From: Paenibacillus sp. DCT19
GTDB taxonomy: Bacteria; Bacillota; Bacilli; Paenibacillales; Paenibacillaceae
DNA: 64,000 bases
Assembly (NCBI RefSeq): GCF_003268635.1
Contig: NZ_CP029639.1
Span: forward strand, 4,413,501 to 4,477,500
Direction: 5' to 3'
The position numbers were made by a program, and so were the translations under genes. The notes beneath the pieces were generated by a model, which was not told the origin of the DNA, did no database searches, and saw nothing but the letters and a program-made list of their open reading frames with translations. Positions 26,643-35,544 of this stretch are shown piece by piece. Position 1 is the stretch's first letter. Each line of letters begins with the position of its first letter.

Positions 26643-26886
26643 CAGAATCACCGCCTGCTGTAACATCTTGCGTCTTAGCCTTGTCCTTGTCTGGATCATC
26701 CGTTTTGGATTGTTTAGGTAAGGCTTGTCCTTCATCGTCTTCAGCAATAACACCTGCAGCCTTCAGTTTGCCGGCGCGCTTCTGATCCGCAGGGTACAAC
26801 TCACCCGGTTCAATAACAACATTGGTTTCCTTATCATTGAAAGCAGAAATAACCATGTAATTCAATTCTTCGTTTTTAACAGCCAT
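26617..26886 (-). CDS. Small acidic phage protein after the capsid
   Basis: 89 residues from ATG 26886 (AAGGAGG upstream). Residues 5-45 form a compact domain (YMVISAFNDKETNVVIEPGE, LYPADQKRAGKLKAAGVIAE); the rest is an Asp/Lys-rich disordered tail. Proteins of this kind follow HK97-type capsid genes and may decorate the head; unproven. Confidence 0.7.
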   Translation of the reverse strand: MAVKNEELNYMVISAFNDKETNVVIEPGELYPADQKRAGKLKAAGVIAEDDEGQALPKQSKTDDPDKDKAKTQDVTAGGDSDADNTAKS

Positions 26887-26939
26887 GACCTGCTGTCCTC
26901 CTTCTAGACCCGGAATTCCGGGTCTGATCATTTATTCAA

Positions 26940-28288
26940 TTAAGGTGTTGGAATACCCAGAACTACATATGGACTAACCTTTGTTGCTCCATCTTCCAGC
27001 GTCAAAGGTGTTTTAACCCATGGCTTGCCATCGACATTCCAGAAGCACTTAACAATTGTCTGGTTTTTTGTGAATAGAACATGTTCTGATGCAGCAATGA
27101 AAGGTCCCGAGCCATCTTTAATGAGATAGTATCCAAGGTCGATCAGTACCAAGTCCCCCGCTTGACCAAGAAGCTTTGTTTTACCTGTGAATCGGATTGG
27201 AATGCCCAGCAAGGTGGATGGAATACCTTTGGTTGCATCACCTTGAATGAAAATGTAGTTTCCTGCTGGATCTTTGAGAGTCATTACCTGTGGCATTGCA
27301 CTTTGCGAAGCAATAAACAGCGCATCACCCAAAGAAGCAGGAAGCAATTTACTAAGCATCAATACCGCGTCTTCATACGAGATTTCGTTTGCCTTTGCAC
27401 GATTAACCACTAACCGTCCAGTAGCATCAATGAATCCAGTCGGTTTCTCAGATCCATCACCAGAAATAAACGCTGCATCCTCAGCCGAGACCATCGCTTG
27501 GGAAAGAAGATTACGAATGAAGGCATTCGCTGCCCCCAGTTGCGCAACAGCTTGTCAGTAACTTGAATAGTCGCCGCTACCTCGTAGGGTTCCAGTGTAA
27601 CGACATCCAGTTTCGCGTCAGTTTTCGGTTTTTCTTCTCCTTCACCGATCCATTGAACGGTAACACCGCCATGCGCCCCAGCAGCTCCTTGTTCGAATAC
27701 AGGAATGGTGATTTTGCTATCTGGTGGCGTTCCAGGAGGAATTACATTCGCTCTAGGACGTACAATTGCTTGTTCAGCAGTCAAGCGAAGTAGCTCGTCC
27801 CTAAATTGCTCTGGTACCGCGTAGCCGCCACTTTCCGATGTCCCCATGGAAAGGTCATTTCGAATCGTATCCAATCGACCTTGTGAATCGCCAAAGCGAA
27901 CTGCATTAACAAATTCTCCAATCGATGCAAAGCCGTAATTTTCTTTCTTGTCCACCGGATCTGGTCCAGGTACAAAATTGGATGGCCGGAAGGGTTTGCC
28001 TGCCGGATCTTCTAAACTTTTCATTCGAGCATTAACACTGTCTTCGCGAGCATTCTGTTTTTTCTTCGCTTCAATTTGCCCTTCAAGCTCTTGAATTTCC
28101 GTATCAAGAGAATCAAACTCCTGCGCCTCATCCTCAGTAAGATCACGACCAGACTCAGCCCGAGCCTTTTCAATAATCTCACTCTGTTTTTGGATTTTTT
28201 GGGCACGAGTTTGAAGCATTGCCTGCAAAGTTGTTTCTGCGAATAGTTGCAAATCGAGTTTAAGTCTTCTTTTCTTGGTCATTTTCAT
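26940..28288 (-). pseudogene. HK97-type major capsid protein, frameshifted (probable sequence error)
   Basis: N-terminal scaffold-like delta domain (coiled coil, about 25-85), then SMGTSESGGYAVPEQFRDEL, and the HK97 fold. The frame breaks after TDKLLRNWG; restoring the C5 run at 27533-27537 to C6 continues as AANAFIRNLLSQAMVSAEDA and GDGSEKPTGFI, giving 449 residues. The joined protein has the canonical order. Cleaved by the adjacent ClpP-type protease. Confidence 0.9.
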
Positions 28289-29022
28289 TTGACCTCCCTA
28301 TTTTTATTGTGATTTAGAACACGTTCATAAAACGATAACGACTTCGTTTGGGCAGTATTTCTATGAGTTGATACATGATTTCCAGATGCAACGATAACTT
28401 TGGGAGGGTTTTTGAACTTGGAAAGATCCATCTCCTGTCCGTTTACCGTCAACTTTTTACCATTTACAGAAGCAGCAATCTCTTTAAACTGCTCTATCTG
28501 ATCAGCGAAGCCAAAGTTTACCGCTTCTTCGGCTGTCAACCATGTCTCAGCTTCTAATAGGCTAAGTAATTCGTCTCTATCCATGCCCGACTTATCTTGG
28601 TATGCAGCAATCAAACTCTCACGAATGTTGTCCAGATCATCGGCTGTTTTACGAAAATCTGCTGAGTTCCCGGATAAGGAAGTCCACGGATTATGGATCA
28701 TCAGCATAGAATTTCGCGGCATAACTACAACATCTCCAGCCATAGCAATAACCGAAGCTATCGAAGCTGCCAATCCATCTACGAAAACCGTGACTTTAGC
28801 CTTGTGTCGCTTCAACATACTGTGAATAGCCTGTCCGGCAAATACATCGCCGCCGTCACTGTTGATGTATACTTCCAATTCCGAAATATCCCCAAGGGAA
28901 TCAAGATCCGCCTTGAATCGGTTAGGTGTAACTTCATCCCCCCACCATTCCAAGCTGTCAATCACACCATAGAGGTAAAGCTTTGACTTACCATTTTCAT
29001 TGCGGAATGACCAAAATTTCAT
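28285..29022 (-). CDS. Prohead protease (ClpP family)
   Basis: 245 residues. Serine protease that matures the capsid. INSDGGDVFAGQAIHSML, catalytic S87 in VDGLAASIASVIAMAG and H110 in LMIHNPW fit the ClpP/S14 fold; an Asp completes the triad. Overlaps the capsid start by 4 bases. Confidence 0.93.
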   Translation of the reverse strand: MKFWSFRNENGKSKLYLYGVIDSLEWWGDEVTPNRFKADLDSLGDISELEVYINSDGGDVFAGQAIHSMLKRHKAKVTVFVDGLAASIASVIAMAGDVVVMPRNSMLMIHNPWTSLSGNSADFRKTADDLDNIRESLIAAYQDKSGMDRDELLSLLEAETWLTAEEAVNFGFADQIEQFKEIAASVNGKKLTVNGQEMDLSKFKNPPKVIVASGNHVSTHRNTAQTKSLSFYERVLNHNKNREVK

Positions 29023-29025
29023 TTT

Positions 29026-30267
29026 TTACTCACCCCTTTCCGGAACTTTCGTTACGGTTTTCTTTCCTGCTAAGTCGGACGGAATCATGTTCCCGTTGAC
29101 CATGTAGACCTGTCCTGAACCGTCCGGAATCGGGTTCATTTCTTCATATCCCCGCCAGTCATCTGCGTTAATTACGCCGTTTTGACGCTGGATCGCAAGC
29201 CCTTCCTGCCTGCTTTTGTAATCCCCACGGAGTAACCCCTCTACATTGAACTTGACATAAATGCCCTGCCCCCTCTCTTTTTTCGTAAAGAGTCGCCAGT
29301 TTATGGCCTGTTCGTACTTAGTGATGTAGGGCATAAGGGTGTACATGACAAATTCAATAGATTGATGCTCAATATTGGAAAAAGTAGCCCTTTCCAGGTT
29401 CCCAACCATATGAGGTGGAACGCGAAATAACCCGCAGATTTCATCTCGGGTAAATTTTTGAGTCTCTATGAATTGAGCTTCGGCTAACGGCATTGGAATT
29501 CGGCTATACTTCATGCCTTCCTCTAAAATCAATGGTTTCCATGAATTAGCCATCCCACTTCCTTTTTCTTCGAGCCATTCCTTCAGACGCTCATAGGCTG
29601 GATCACTTAAACCACTTGGATGTTCAAGGACACCACCAATATTCATTCCTTGCGAGTAAAACCGCTCGGTAAATTCCTGCGTTGCCAGCCCGATGCCCAT
29701 AGTGGAGGCAGCCGTTCGTATCGGTGAATATCCCCGAATGCCATCAAATCCCCAACCTGGAACATGAAGAACTCGCTCAGGTTGGAAAATCTCTGCCTTG
29801 CCTCGATCGTTATACACGTACTCAATCTTCTGAGTGGTAGGATTTCTCTGTGGCAGCATTAAACGCCAATCAACTGGATAAAGTTCCATCGGTACTCCGC
29901 GACCATTCAGCGTGATAATGGAATAAGTGTTGCCTGACAATGCTAAATGACCCGTAGATGTTTCCCGCCAAGTAGCTGATGTCATCTCGTCATTTGGTCG
30001 GTAATGTAGCAGTTCGTGAACTGGATGGTCACGTGCTTTATCCTTCCCGCTTCCTGGTCTCTCCTGATAAACATCTAGCGGAAGTGTTGCAATTGTTTCG
30101 GCAATAACTCGGACACACGAGAATACGGTGATTAATTTAAGTGCTCTTTCCTCATCAACCTGCATTCCTGCGCCGTATCCGCCACGAAATCGACTCAACA
30201 CCTGATTATTAAACTCTTCCATCGTCATTGCTTTAGATCGACCAACAAGCTTGCTGATAATACCCAT
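29026..30267 (-). CDS. Portal protein (HK97 family)
   Basis: 413 residues; VIAETIATLPLDVYQERPGS, ATWRETSTGHLALSGNTYSI and FRVPPHMVGNLERATFSNIE are portal hallmarks. Forms the dodecameric DNA gate and the docking site of the terminase. Confidence 0.94.
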   Translation of the reverse strand: MGIISKLVGRSKAMTMEEFNNQVLSRFRGGYGAGMQVDEERALKLITVFSCVRVIAETIATLPLDVYQERPGSGKDKARDHPVHELLHYRPNDEMTSATWRETSTGHLALSGNTYSIITLNGRGVPMELYPVDWRLMLPQRNPTTQKIEYVYNDRGKAEIFQPERVLHVPGWGFDGIRGYSPIRTAASTMGIGLATQEFTERFYSQGMNIGGVLEHPSGLSDPAYERLKEWLEEKGSGMANSWKPLILEEGMKYSRIPMPLAEAQFIETQKFTRDEICGLFRVPPHMVGNLERATFSNIEHQSIEFVMYTLMPYITKYEQAINWRLFTKKERGQGIYVKFNVEGLLRGDYKSRQEGLAIQRQNGVINADDWRGYEEMNPIPDGSGQVYMVNGNMIPSDLAGKKTVTKVPERGE

Positions 30268-30272
30268 TTTTA

Positions 30273-30446
30273 TCAGTCACCCCCTTTCTGGTTGGGCATC
30301 CCCACCCACATCAGCACAATACCGCAAATGATGTACATAGCTGGTGGGTAAATCATCCAAATTCCGTAGGCGGCCATTATAAAACCACAAACAAGGAGGA
30401 ATTCCCGAATGTGATCCAAGGTGACTTTCCATTTTGGTTTCTTCAC
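30273..30446 (-). CDS. Small two-helix membrane protein between terminase and portal
   Basis: 57 residues from a GTG at 30446 that overlaps the terminase stop, with AAGGGGG upstream. Basic N-terminus, then two hydrophobic helices (about 16-31 and 33-50: LLVCGFIMAAYGIWMIYPPA, MYIICGIVLMWVGM). The same slot holds a small membrane protein in many Gram-positive phages. Role unknown. Confidence 0.75.
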   Translation of the reverse strand: MKKPKWKVTLDHIREFLLVCGFIMAAYGIWMIYPPAMYIICGIVLMWVGMPNQKGGD

Positions 30447-32203
30447 AGGCTTCTCGGCCCCCTTGTTTCATAAACTGATGATTTTGTTTTCTTATTTGCC
30501 AAGCATAATTTGTGGGCATCAATGACAGCATCCACCGGGTCAATCCGTTTCGTCTTAGCTGAAGGGTCTTTGTCAATCTTGATTTCTCCGAAACTGTTGC
30601 TTACCGTCTTGGCGTTTGCCATACTCCATGTCAGCAGCTTGTTTCTCCGGTCATAAATCACGTTCTTAGCCTCGGCTTCCAACCTGAAATCCACCGTAGC
30701 GTCATTCAAGCTCTTGGCACTCTGTACAATCTCAACCAGATCCACCCCAAATTCTTCAAGGTCAGACAAAAAGGCATCTGCGTTGTGTGGATCGTAGGCA
30801 ATGCCCAGCAGCTTGAGGTTATGTTTTTTGATCAAGTCACGGTAATAAGACAGGATGTACTTGTAATCCGTCTTGACTCCGCCCATCGTCTCGGTTGGAG
30901 TTAACAAACCCTCCATGATCCACATGTCATACGGCGCAAAGTCACTCTTCACATGCTCATCAACACGAGCTGAAGGAATCCAGCTATGTGAATGGATGTA
31001 ATACTTGCGTTGCCCGTCGATATCCAACGGAAACTCCAATGCACCACTTGTCAAGTCACCGCCTGAAGACAAGTCCAAACCTAGGTAACATTCCTTGCCT
31101 TCCATATCCTCAATGGTTGTATCAGACTCACAGGCTACCCAGTGTTCCATGTTCATGTACTGCGTGTCTGAGAACTGCACCCATCTGTTTAGGGACTTGG
31201 TCAGGAAGTTGCGAAGCTCCTCGCCTTGTTGTACCTTGGCTTTGATTGCTTCAGCTCGCAAACTCTCCAACGTTTCAGGAGTCCAGAGAGGATTCGCCTT
31301 CGGCCAGTTGGATTCATCCCAAACATCATCGTCCTTGTCCAGCTCACAAATGAAAACAAACTGCGTTTCATCGGCATGAGCGCCAGACAAAATCATTTTG
31401 CAATATTTGTACAACTCATAGCATGGGCCATTGATGTTAAACCCTGCTGTTGTGATAACAGAAATAAGACACTGCTTCAGCTTCTTGGTACCATCCGCCA
31501 GGAGCTTGTACATCTGGCTATCCTTGTGCAAATGATACTCATCGACGGAAGCAAAATACGGCCTGAAACCGTCTATGGATTTCGTATCACGCCCAAGCGC
31601 TCTGATTTCACCTTTGGAAACCGTACACAGGATCGTGCTCTTATAATCCTTCACGTCAAATAGACCGGATTCGTATTCATCCCCGGCCAACTCTGGGTCT
31701 GCATCAATAAACTTGATACATTCCTTCAATACAATTCGTGCCTGCGCTTCCTTGGTCGCTGTAACGTACACTTGCGGATAGCTGTATCCGTCAAAGTTCC
31801 CGTAAAACAGCGAAGGAACTGCGTTTCCCAATGACTTACCGTTTTGCCGTGCTACCTGGATGTATGATGTTCGAAAACGTCGATAACCGTCCAGCTTCAG
31901 CCAGCCATTCCAGCTACCAAAGATAAAGTCCTGGAAGCCCCATAAATCTAGTGGACGTGGTTCCTCACCCTCAGCCAGCGTGAGAGATTCGGCAAACTCT
32001 ATAATTTCATGTGCCTTATCTGGATCAAATACGTAAGGGAAGTCTTCCGTACCCTGCCGATCCAAATCCCGAAGGTGCCGTTCACATGCCTGCCGCTGAG
32101 CCTGTCCCGCAATTATTCGTCCTGACGTAACTTCAAGCGCGTAGGCTGTTACCCTGTCCGTCTCACCAACCGTGTTGTACGGGTAAATCTGAGGATTATC
32201 CAC
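30443..32203 (-). CDS. Terminase large subunit
   Basis: 586 residues, GTG start. ATPase and nuclease that packages DNA. Walker A variant ARQNGKS (118-124), Walker B region FASVDEYH, nuclease domain acidic residues in GLDLSSGGDLTS and AYDPHNAD, and C-terminal DPVDAVIDAHKL. Ends SSVYETRGPRSL, as in many HK97-type terminases. Overlaps the small subunit by 8 bases. Confidence 0.95.
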   Translation of the reverse strand: MDNPQIYPYNTVGETDRVTAYALEVTSGRIIAGQAQRQACERHLRDLDRQGTEDFPYVFDPDKAHEIIEFAESLTLAEGEEPRPLDLWGFQDFIFGSWNGWLKLDGYRRFRTSYIQVARQNGKSLGNAVPSLFYGNFDGYSYPQVYVTATKEAQARIVLKECIKFIDADPELAGDEYESGLFDVKDYKSTILCTVSKGEIRALGRDTKSIDGFRPYFASVDEYHLHKDSQMYKLLADGTKKLKQCLISVITTAGFNINGPCYELYKYCKMILSGAHADETQFVFICELDKDDDVWDESNWPKANPLWTPETLESLRAEAIKAKVQQGEELRNFLTKSLNRWVQFSDTQYMNMEHWVACESDTTIEDMEGKECYLGLDLSSGGDLTSGALEFPLDIDGQRKYYIHSHSWIPSARVDEHVKSDFAPYDMWIMEGLLTPTETMGGVKTDYKYILSYYRDLIKKHNLKLLGIAYDPHNADAFLSDLEEFGVDLVEIVQSAKSLNDATVDFRLEAEAKNVIYDRRNKLLTWSMANAKTVSNSFGEIKIDKDPSAKTKRIDPVDAVIDAHKLCLANKKTKSSVYETRGPRSL

Positions 32204-32816
32204 TTCGGTTCCCGAACTTTCCGAACTTGCTCGGCTTCTCTTCCTTAGCCTTCGGTTTCGGTACGTTCTTCACCTTGGACAAGGGATTCAGGAACAGCCG
32301 ATCTTGCATTTTAAGGAGCATGTCCATTTTCTTGTTTATGGCTGTCTCGATTTTTAGGACACCCTCAATGGAAGCCAACTGAGAGAGGTACTTTTGTGCC
32401 CTCAGTCCATACTCGTTCAGATCCTGTTCTGATTCCTCTGCTTTACGAGCTAGTTCTTCAAAATATTCTTCAAATACATGATCTTCGATGGAAATTCGCT
32501 CGATTTTTTGATACTGTTTCAGCAGTTTTTCATACTCTGAATACGTCCTACAATACATTCCTAAAAGTCCTATATCAGAGCTGGAAAGTAAATTCACACC
32601 TTCAGCAGCAGCGGCTTTATAATCCTTCATGCACTGTTTCCAATGAGAGAAGGCAATCGTGTCATCCTTTACAAACACTGGTGGTTTCAGCTTTTCCAAC
32701 TCGGTTTTTCCAAGCTTAACCTCACCTTCTTGTCTAGCTTGGATCTGTGCTTTAGTCAGTCGGTTTGGATTGCCCTCCGCGATGTGGAGACCAACCGGTT
32801 TGGCGTTCCTTCCCAT
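32196..32816 (-). CDS. Terminase small subunit (P27 family)
   Basis: 206 residues; basic N-terminus (GLHIAEGNPNRLTKAQIQ), central helices (FSHWKQCMKDYKAAAAEG, DIGLLGMYCRTYSEYEKLLK). Recognises the packaging site and loads the large subunit. P27-type terminases with an HNH protein nearby are typical of cos phages. Confidence 0.9.
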   Translation of the reverse strand: MGRNAKPVGLHIAEGNPNRLTKAQIQARQEGEVKLGKTELEKLKPPVFVKDDTIAFSHWKQCMKDYKAAAAEGVNLLSSSDIGLLGMYCRTYSEYEKLLKQYQKIERISIEDHVFEEYFEELARKAEESEQDLNEYGLRAQKYLSQLASIEGVLKIETAINKKMDMLLKMQDRLFLNPLSKVKNVPKPKAKEEKPSKFGKFGNRSG

Positions 32817-32860
32817 CAGGGCATACCTCCTAAACGCCGAAAATATTATAAAACGAGTTT

Positions 32861-33271
32861 TTACGCGAAATAAGTCCGACGCGGTCTATCAGCCGAAAGG
32901 TTTTCAGAGATTCGACCCCCTACCCTCCCTGAATGAATGGTGAAGGCACGGGAAATAATTCGTTTGACCATCTCTTCACACTCTTTATGAGCCACTTGAA
33001 CGGGCATACCTGCCTTGACTGCCTCTTCGAATGCTTTGGGTAGGCTCTGCGTGAGAGTCTCTAACCATGGAGCAAGTTGAATGTTAAGCGTGATGTTATG
33101 TTCATTCGGACTCTTATGACAGAGTGGTATGTAGCTTCCGTATCTATCAAGATAACCAATCATCTCGACTGTACCCCCGCATTTGCTACACAATGGTTCG
33201 TCTTCGCTTGTCAATCCTGTCTGTACGTTAGAGCACACTCGACACCGAACAGTCCTTTCAACCTTGCCCAT
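32861..33271 (-). CDS. Zinc-ribbon phage protein
   Basis: 136 residues from ATG 33271 (GGAGGG upstream). N-terminal CRVC...CSKC zinc ribbon (residues about 9-32), C-terminal helical region with KECEEMVKRIISRAF. Between terminase and HNH genes. Unrecognised. Confidence 0.7.
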   Translation of the reverse strand: MGKVERTVRCRVCSNVQTGLTSEDEPLCSKCGGTVEMIGYLDRYGSYIPLCHKSPNEHNITLNIQLAPWLETLTQSLPKAFEEAVKAGMPVQVAHKECEEMVKRIISRAFTIHSGRVGGRISENLSADRPRRTYFA

Positions 33272-33620
33272 TACCAAACCCTCCATCCTCTTTGGCTGTC
33301 TTGACATCGTGACATTGCTTGCACAGCCCCTGCCAGTTTCTTCGATCCCAGAACAGAGTCTTATCTCCCCTATGTGGTTTGATATGATCGACTACCGTAG
33401 CCTCTTTAACATAGCCCTGCTTCCAGTGAGTGACACACAGCGGATGCTTCTTTAGGTATCCATCCCTGGCTTTACGCCATCGGCTATCGTATCCACGCTC
33501 GGCTGCTGTCCCCCTATGCTGGTCATAGCTATGTACTTGGTCTTGGTGTGCTTCGCAGTATCTGCCTTCTGTTGCGTATGACTTACACCCTTGCTTAGAA
33601 CAGAACCTTTTAAGCGGCAT
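33258..33620 (-). CDS. HNH endonuclease of the packaging module
   Basis: 120 residues; N-terminal Cys cluster (FCSKQGCKSYATEGRYCEAH), then HNH motif VVDHIKPHRGD, FWDRRNWQGLCKQCHDVKTA. In HK97-like cos phages this nuclease stimulates terminase cutting. Confidence 0.93.
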   Translation of the reverse strand: MPLKRFCSKQGCKSYATEGRYCEAHQDQVHSYDQHRGTAAERGYDSRWRKARDGYLKKHPLCVTHWKQGYVKEATVVDHIKPHRGDKTLFWDRRNWQGLCKQCHDVKTAKEDGGFGNGQG

Positions 33621-33623
33621 GGC

Positions 33624-34112
33624 TCACCTCTTGCTTGGAGCTATCGGTTCAGCTCCTACAAAGATCATGTCACCTTCAAACGGCTCTGCTACCCCTGGAA
33701 CCATGTAATCCCCAAAATGATTCATTAAGCTCCATACGCTGAATGATGTATATCCATCTTCATCCAAATTAAATTGAAAGTCTCTCAACGGCACGCCGCT
33801 TCTATCTCTTATAAGCTGGTCAAGTTCGTCATGCTGTGCCTTCAGAATTGAAACACCATGTTCTGTAAGCTTCACCTTAACTGTGTCGTTGAAGTTCACA
33901 ATACAGTCTATTTTCCTAGCAATAGCCGGTGGTTTCCTTGCTGTCGGCTTACACGGATTTCCGTTGGCATCCCAATATGTTCCCTTTGGTAGTTTGTCAA
34001 TACATGACAAGCACCACTGACCTTTGGTTACTTGATTACAATGACCACAGTGAAACATGTCTTTCATAATCCATTTTTCGGGAAACACAAGGCGCTTTAT
34101 CCTTTCAAACAA
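33624..34112 (-). CDS. Hypothetical phage protein with zinc-ribbon start
   Basis: 162 residues from a TTG at 34112 with AAGGAGGGG at correct spacing. Two CxxC pairs (FHCGHCNQVTKGQWCLSC, residues about 17-34), then an alpha/beta region; VNFNDTVKVKLTEHGVSILK resembles small phage regulators. Function unknown. Confidence 0.7.
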   Translation of the reverse strand: MFERIKRLVFPEKWIMKDMFHCGHCNQVTKGQWCLSCIDKLPKGTYWDANGNPCKPTARKPPAIARKIDCIVNFNDTVKVKLTEHGVSILKAQHDELDQLIRDRSGVPLRDFQFNLDEDGYTSFSVWSLMNHFGDYMVPGVAEPFEGDMIFVGAEPIAPSKR

Positions 34113-34258
34113 CTCTTCCCCTCCTTCCAGCATCCTGGTATCTTGCATACTTGCTTAGTGCCTGCCCATTCTCCCCATATGCAGCCTTTGCATTTCGCCG
34201 GCTGATCAGGAGAAGACACAGACAAAGGAGGCTCTTTCTTCGTTGATCTCGTGACCAT
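34097..34258 (-). CDS. Small Cys-rich phage protein
   Basis: 53 residues from ATG 34258 (GGAGTAGGTG upstream). CKGCIWGEWAGTKQVCKIPG, then CWKEGKSC gives five cysteines, probably a metal site. Overlaps its neighbour by 16 bases. Unknown role. Confidence 0.7.
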   Translation of the reverse strand: MVTRSTKKEPPLSVSSPDQPAKCKGCIWGEWAGTKQVCKIPGCWKEGKSCLKG

Positions 34259-34259
34259 A

Positions 34260-34571
34260 TCAACACCTACTCCTAGCAACCTGGCGAATAGGTTTGCGAT
34301 TCACTACTTGATGCCTCATAGGTTGCCTGTAAGGGGCGCTCTTTGTTCGTAAGGGATGTATATGCCGCTTATGCTTCTCTTGCTCTTCCATTTGCCTCGC
34401 TTCTGCCGTCAACATCCTTAGAATCAGTTGAATTGAATCACGATGCTTGTTCAGGAAAGCCATAAGGGATTCATAAACTTGTTTCATCGCTTCGCCCAAT
34501 TCCCTCATTGCCTCTCCGACCGTCTGGCCGTGTCGCCGTTTCAATTCCTCCCATGAATCTGCTTCATCCAT
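34260..34571 (-). CDS. Basic helical phage protein
   Basis: 103 residues from ATG 34571 (GGGAGG upstream). A helical core (residues 5-70: MRELGEAMKQVYESLMAFLN, MLTAEARQMEEQEKHK) and a basic, disordered C-terminus. First gene of the late operon below the 1-kb gene-poor stretch. Unrecognised. Confidence 0.7.
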   Translation of the reverse strand: MDEADSWEELKRRHGQTVGEAMRELGEAMKQVYESLMAFLNKHRDSIQLILRMLTAEARQMEEQEKHKRHIHPLRTKSAPYRQPMRHQVVNRKPIRQVARSRC

Positions 34572-34589
34572 GCCTAAACCTCCCTTCAT

Positions 34590-34960
34590 ATTTACAATCG
34601 CTTGGGATTACACAAAAAAATAAGCCACCCGCTGTTGGATGGCTCTAAAAAAGGATATGGAGAAAACACCGTCGTTGGCCTTGCCGGGACTCGAACCCTG
34701 CCGCTGCCTTCAGGCCATAATATAAGTATCCGTATTTCTATCCCGCCCGGATGGAGCGGCTGCGGGGAATCTAACCCCATCCCCACACTGTACCCTTGAC
34801 GATCCACGTCTAAGGATAACAATCCCACAGCACAGCCGAGTCGCCCATAGATAACGGCGAAAGGCACACCGGGGAAGAATTTTCCTTCCCTATGTGCCTA
34901 GTTTAAGTCTGAACCACAGACGTTGTGCCGACTCACTACAGACGTACTACAGACGCCTAA
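34590..34960 (-). other. Gene-poor stretch with tRNA-like elements, hairpin and short repeats
   Basis: Minus strand: hairpin at 34863-34898 (GGCACA...TGTGCC arms with GGGAAG/CTTCCC); a tRNA-like piece at 34752-34839 with 6-bp acceptor CGGCTG/CAGCCG, a perfect T-stem with loop TTAGATT and a genomic CCA, but no good D-arm; and a lone canonical T-arm, GGG-TTCGAGT-CCC (34684-34696). Three ACAGACG repeats follow at 34916, 34938 and 34949. No convincing coding frame. It could hold the late promoter, the cos site or degenerate tRNAs. Confidence 0.5.
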
Positions 34961-34987
34961 TTCTCGCTACTTAGATATGACAGTTTC

Positions 34988-35016
34988 TTGCACTAATTAC
35001 TGGAAGATACTATACT
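34988..35016 (+). promoter_or_regulatory. Strong plus-strand promoter inside the minus-strand operon
   Basis: TTGCAC, 17-bp spacer, TATACT: one mismatch to each consensus half. It points right, against the phage operon, towards the 46-residue peptide gene; no other plus-strand gene is near. Confidence 0.7.
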
Positions 35017-35270
35017 AACAAATGTGACAACAAATTAAGCAGAAGAGGATGAAAGGGTGTGAATCCAAAATGAAATACATGTGTGTTGTGTCGTATGATC
35101 AAGCGCGAGCTTATCAAACAACATCGGGTTGCTAGAAAACATTTGATTTACTCTTGGTAGGGGTAAATCTCCAGTTTCTCCTTTCACTTCCTTAGTTTGA
35201 TTGTTCACACTCCTGGTTAAGGCGAACAGTAGGAATTCTATCCATAATGATCATGTCACCCCCTGCAAAT

Positions 35271-35299
35271 CTGGGGAGGAGCTGAGAGCTGCTCCCCAG
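35271..35299 (+). ncRNA. Stable hairpin in the leader of the small peptide gene
   Basis: CTGGGGAGGAGCT pairs with AGCTGCTCCCCAG (12 of 13 pairs, 3-base loop). No T-run follows, so it is not a terminator. It lies 46 bases before the start of the peptide gene, inside the presumed long (about 320-base) leader. Confidence 0.6.
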
Positions 35300-35344
35300 A
35301 CCTGAGGCGCAAGCCCTTGTAAAAATTAGCAGAGGAAGATGACA

Positions 35345-35485
35345 ATGAGAAACTGGACTGAACCTACCAAACTTTGCCTTGATTACTTACTATTCATGCT
35401 TGGGACGTATTACGCCCCTTGTATTGGAGTCGTAGGTACTACGCTGTGCTGGATACTGTTGATCTACTTACATAGGAGACTATAG
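35345..35485 (+). CDS. 46-residue hydrophobic peptide (toxin- or Sie-like candidate)
   Basis: ATG at 35345 with AGAGGAAG at correct spacing. Polar N-terminus (MRNWTEPTK), one long hydrophobic stretch (about 10-42, including CIGVVGTTLCWILLIY) and a basic end (HRRL). Size and layout resemble type I toxins and small superinfection-exclusion proteins. It has its own promoter, a long structured leader and terminator, and is antisense to the phage operon. Function is unproven. Confidence 0.6.
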   Translation: MRNWTEPTKLCLDYLLFMLGTYYAPCIGVVGTTLCWILLIYLHRRL

Positions 35486-35504
35486 AAGACTCATAGCAGT
35501 GGGG

Positions 35505-35537
35505 ACAAAAAAGAGGACTAGCTACCCTCTTTTTTTT
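35505..35537 (+). terminator. Rho-independent terminator of the small peptide gene
   Basis: AAGAGG/CCTCTT arms then an unbroken T-run on the plus strand. An A-run lies on the other side, so it may also slow minus-strand transcription. Confidence 0.75.
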
Positions 35538-35544
35538 GTTTGTC

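Noticed and set aside
34592-34867. 91-residue open frame on the minus strand, with a 65-residue frame opposite
   Set aside because: No ribosome site, composition unlike neighbours, and both run through the tRNA-like pieces; treated as non-coding.
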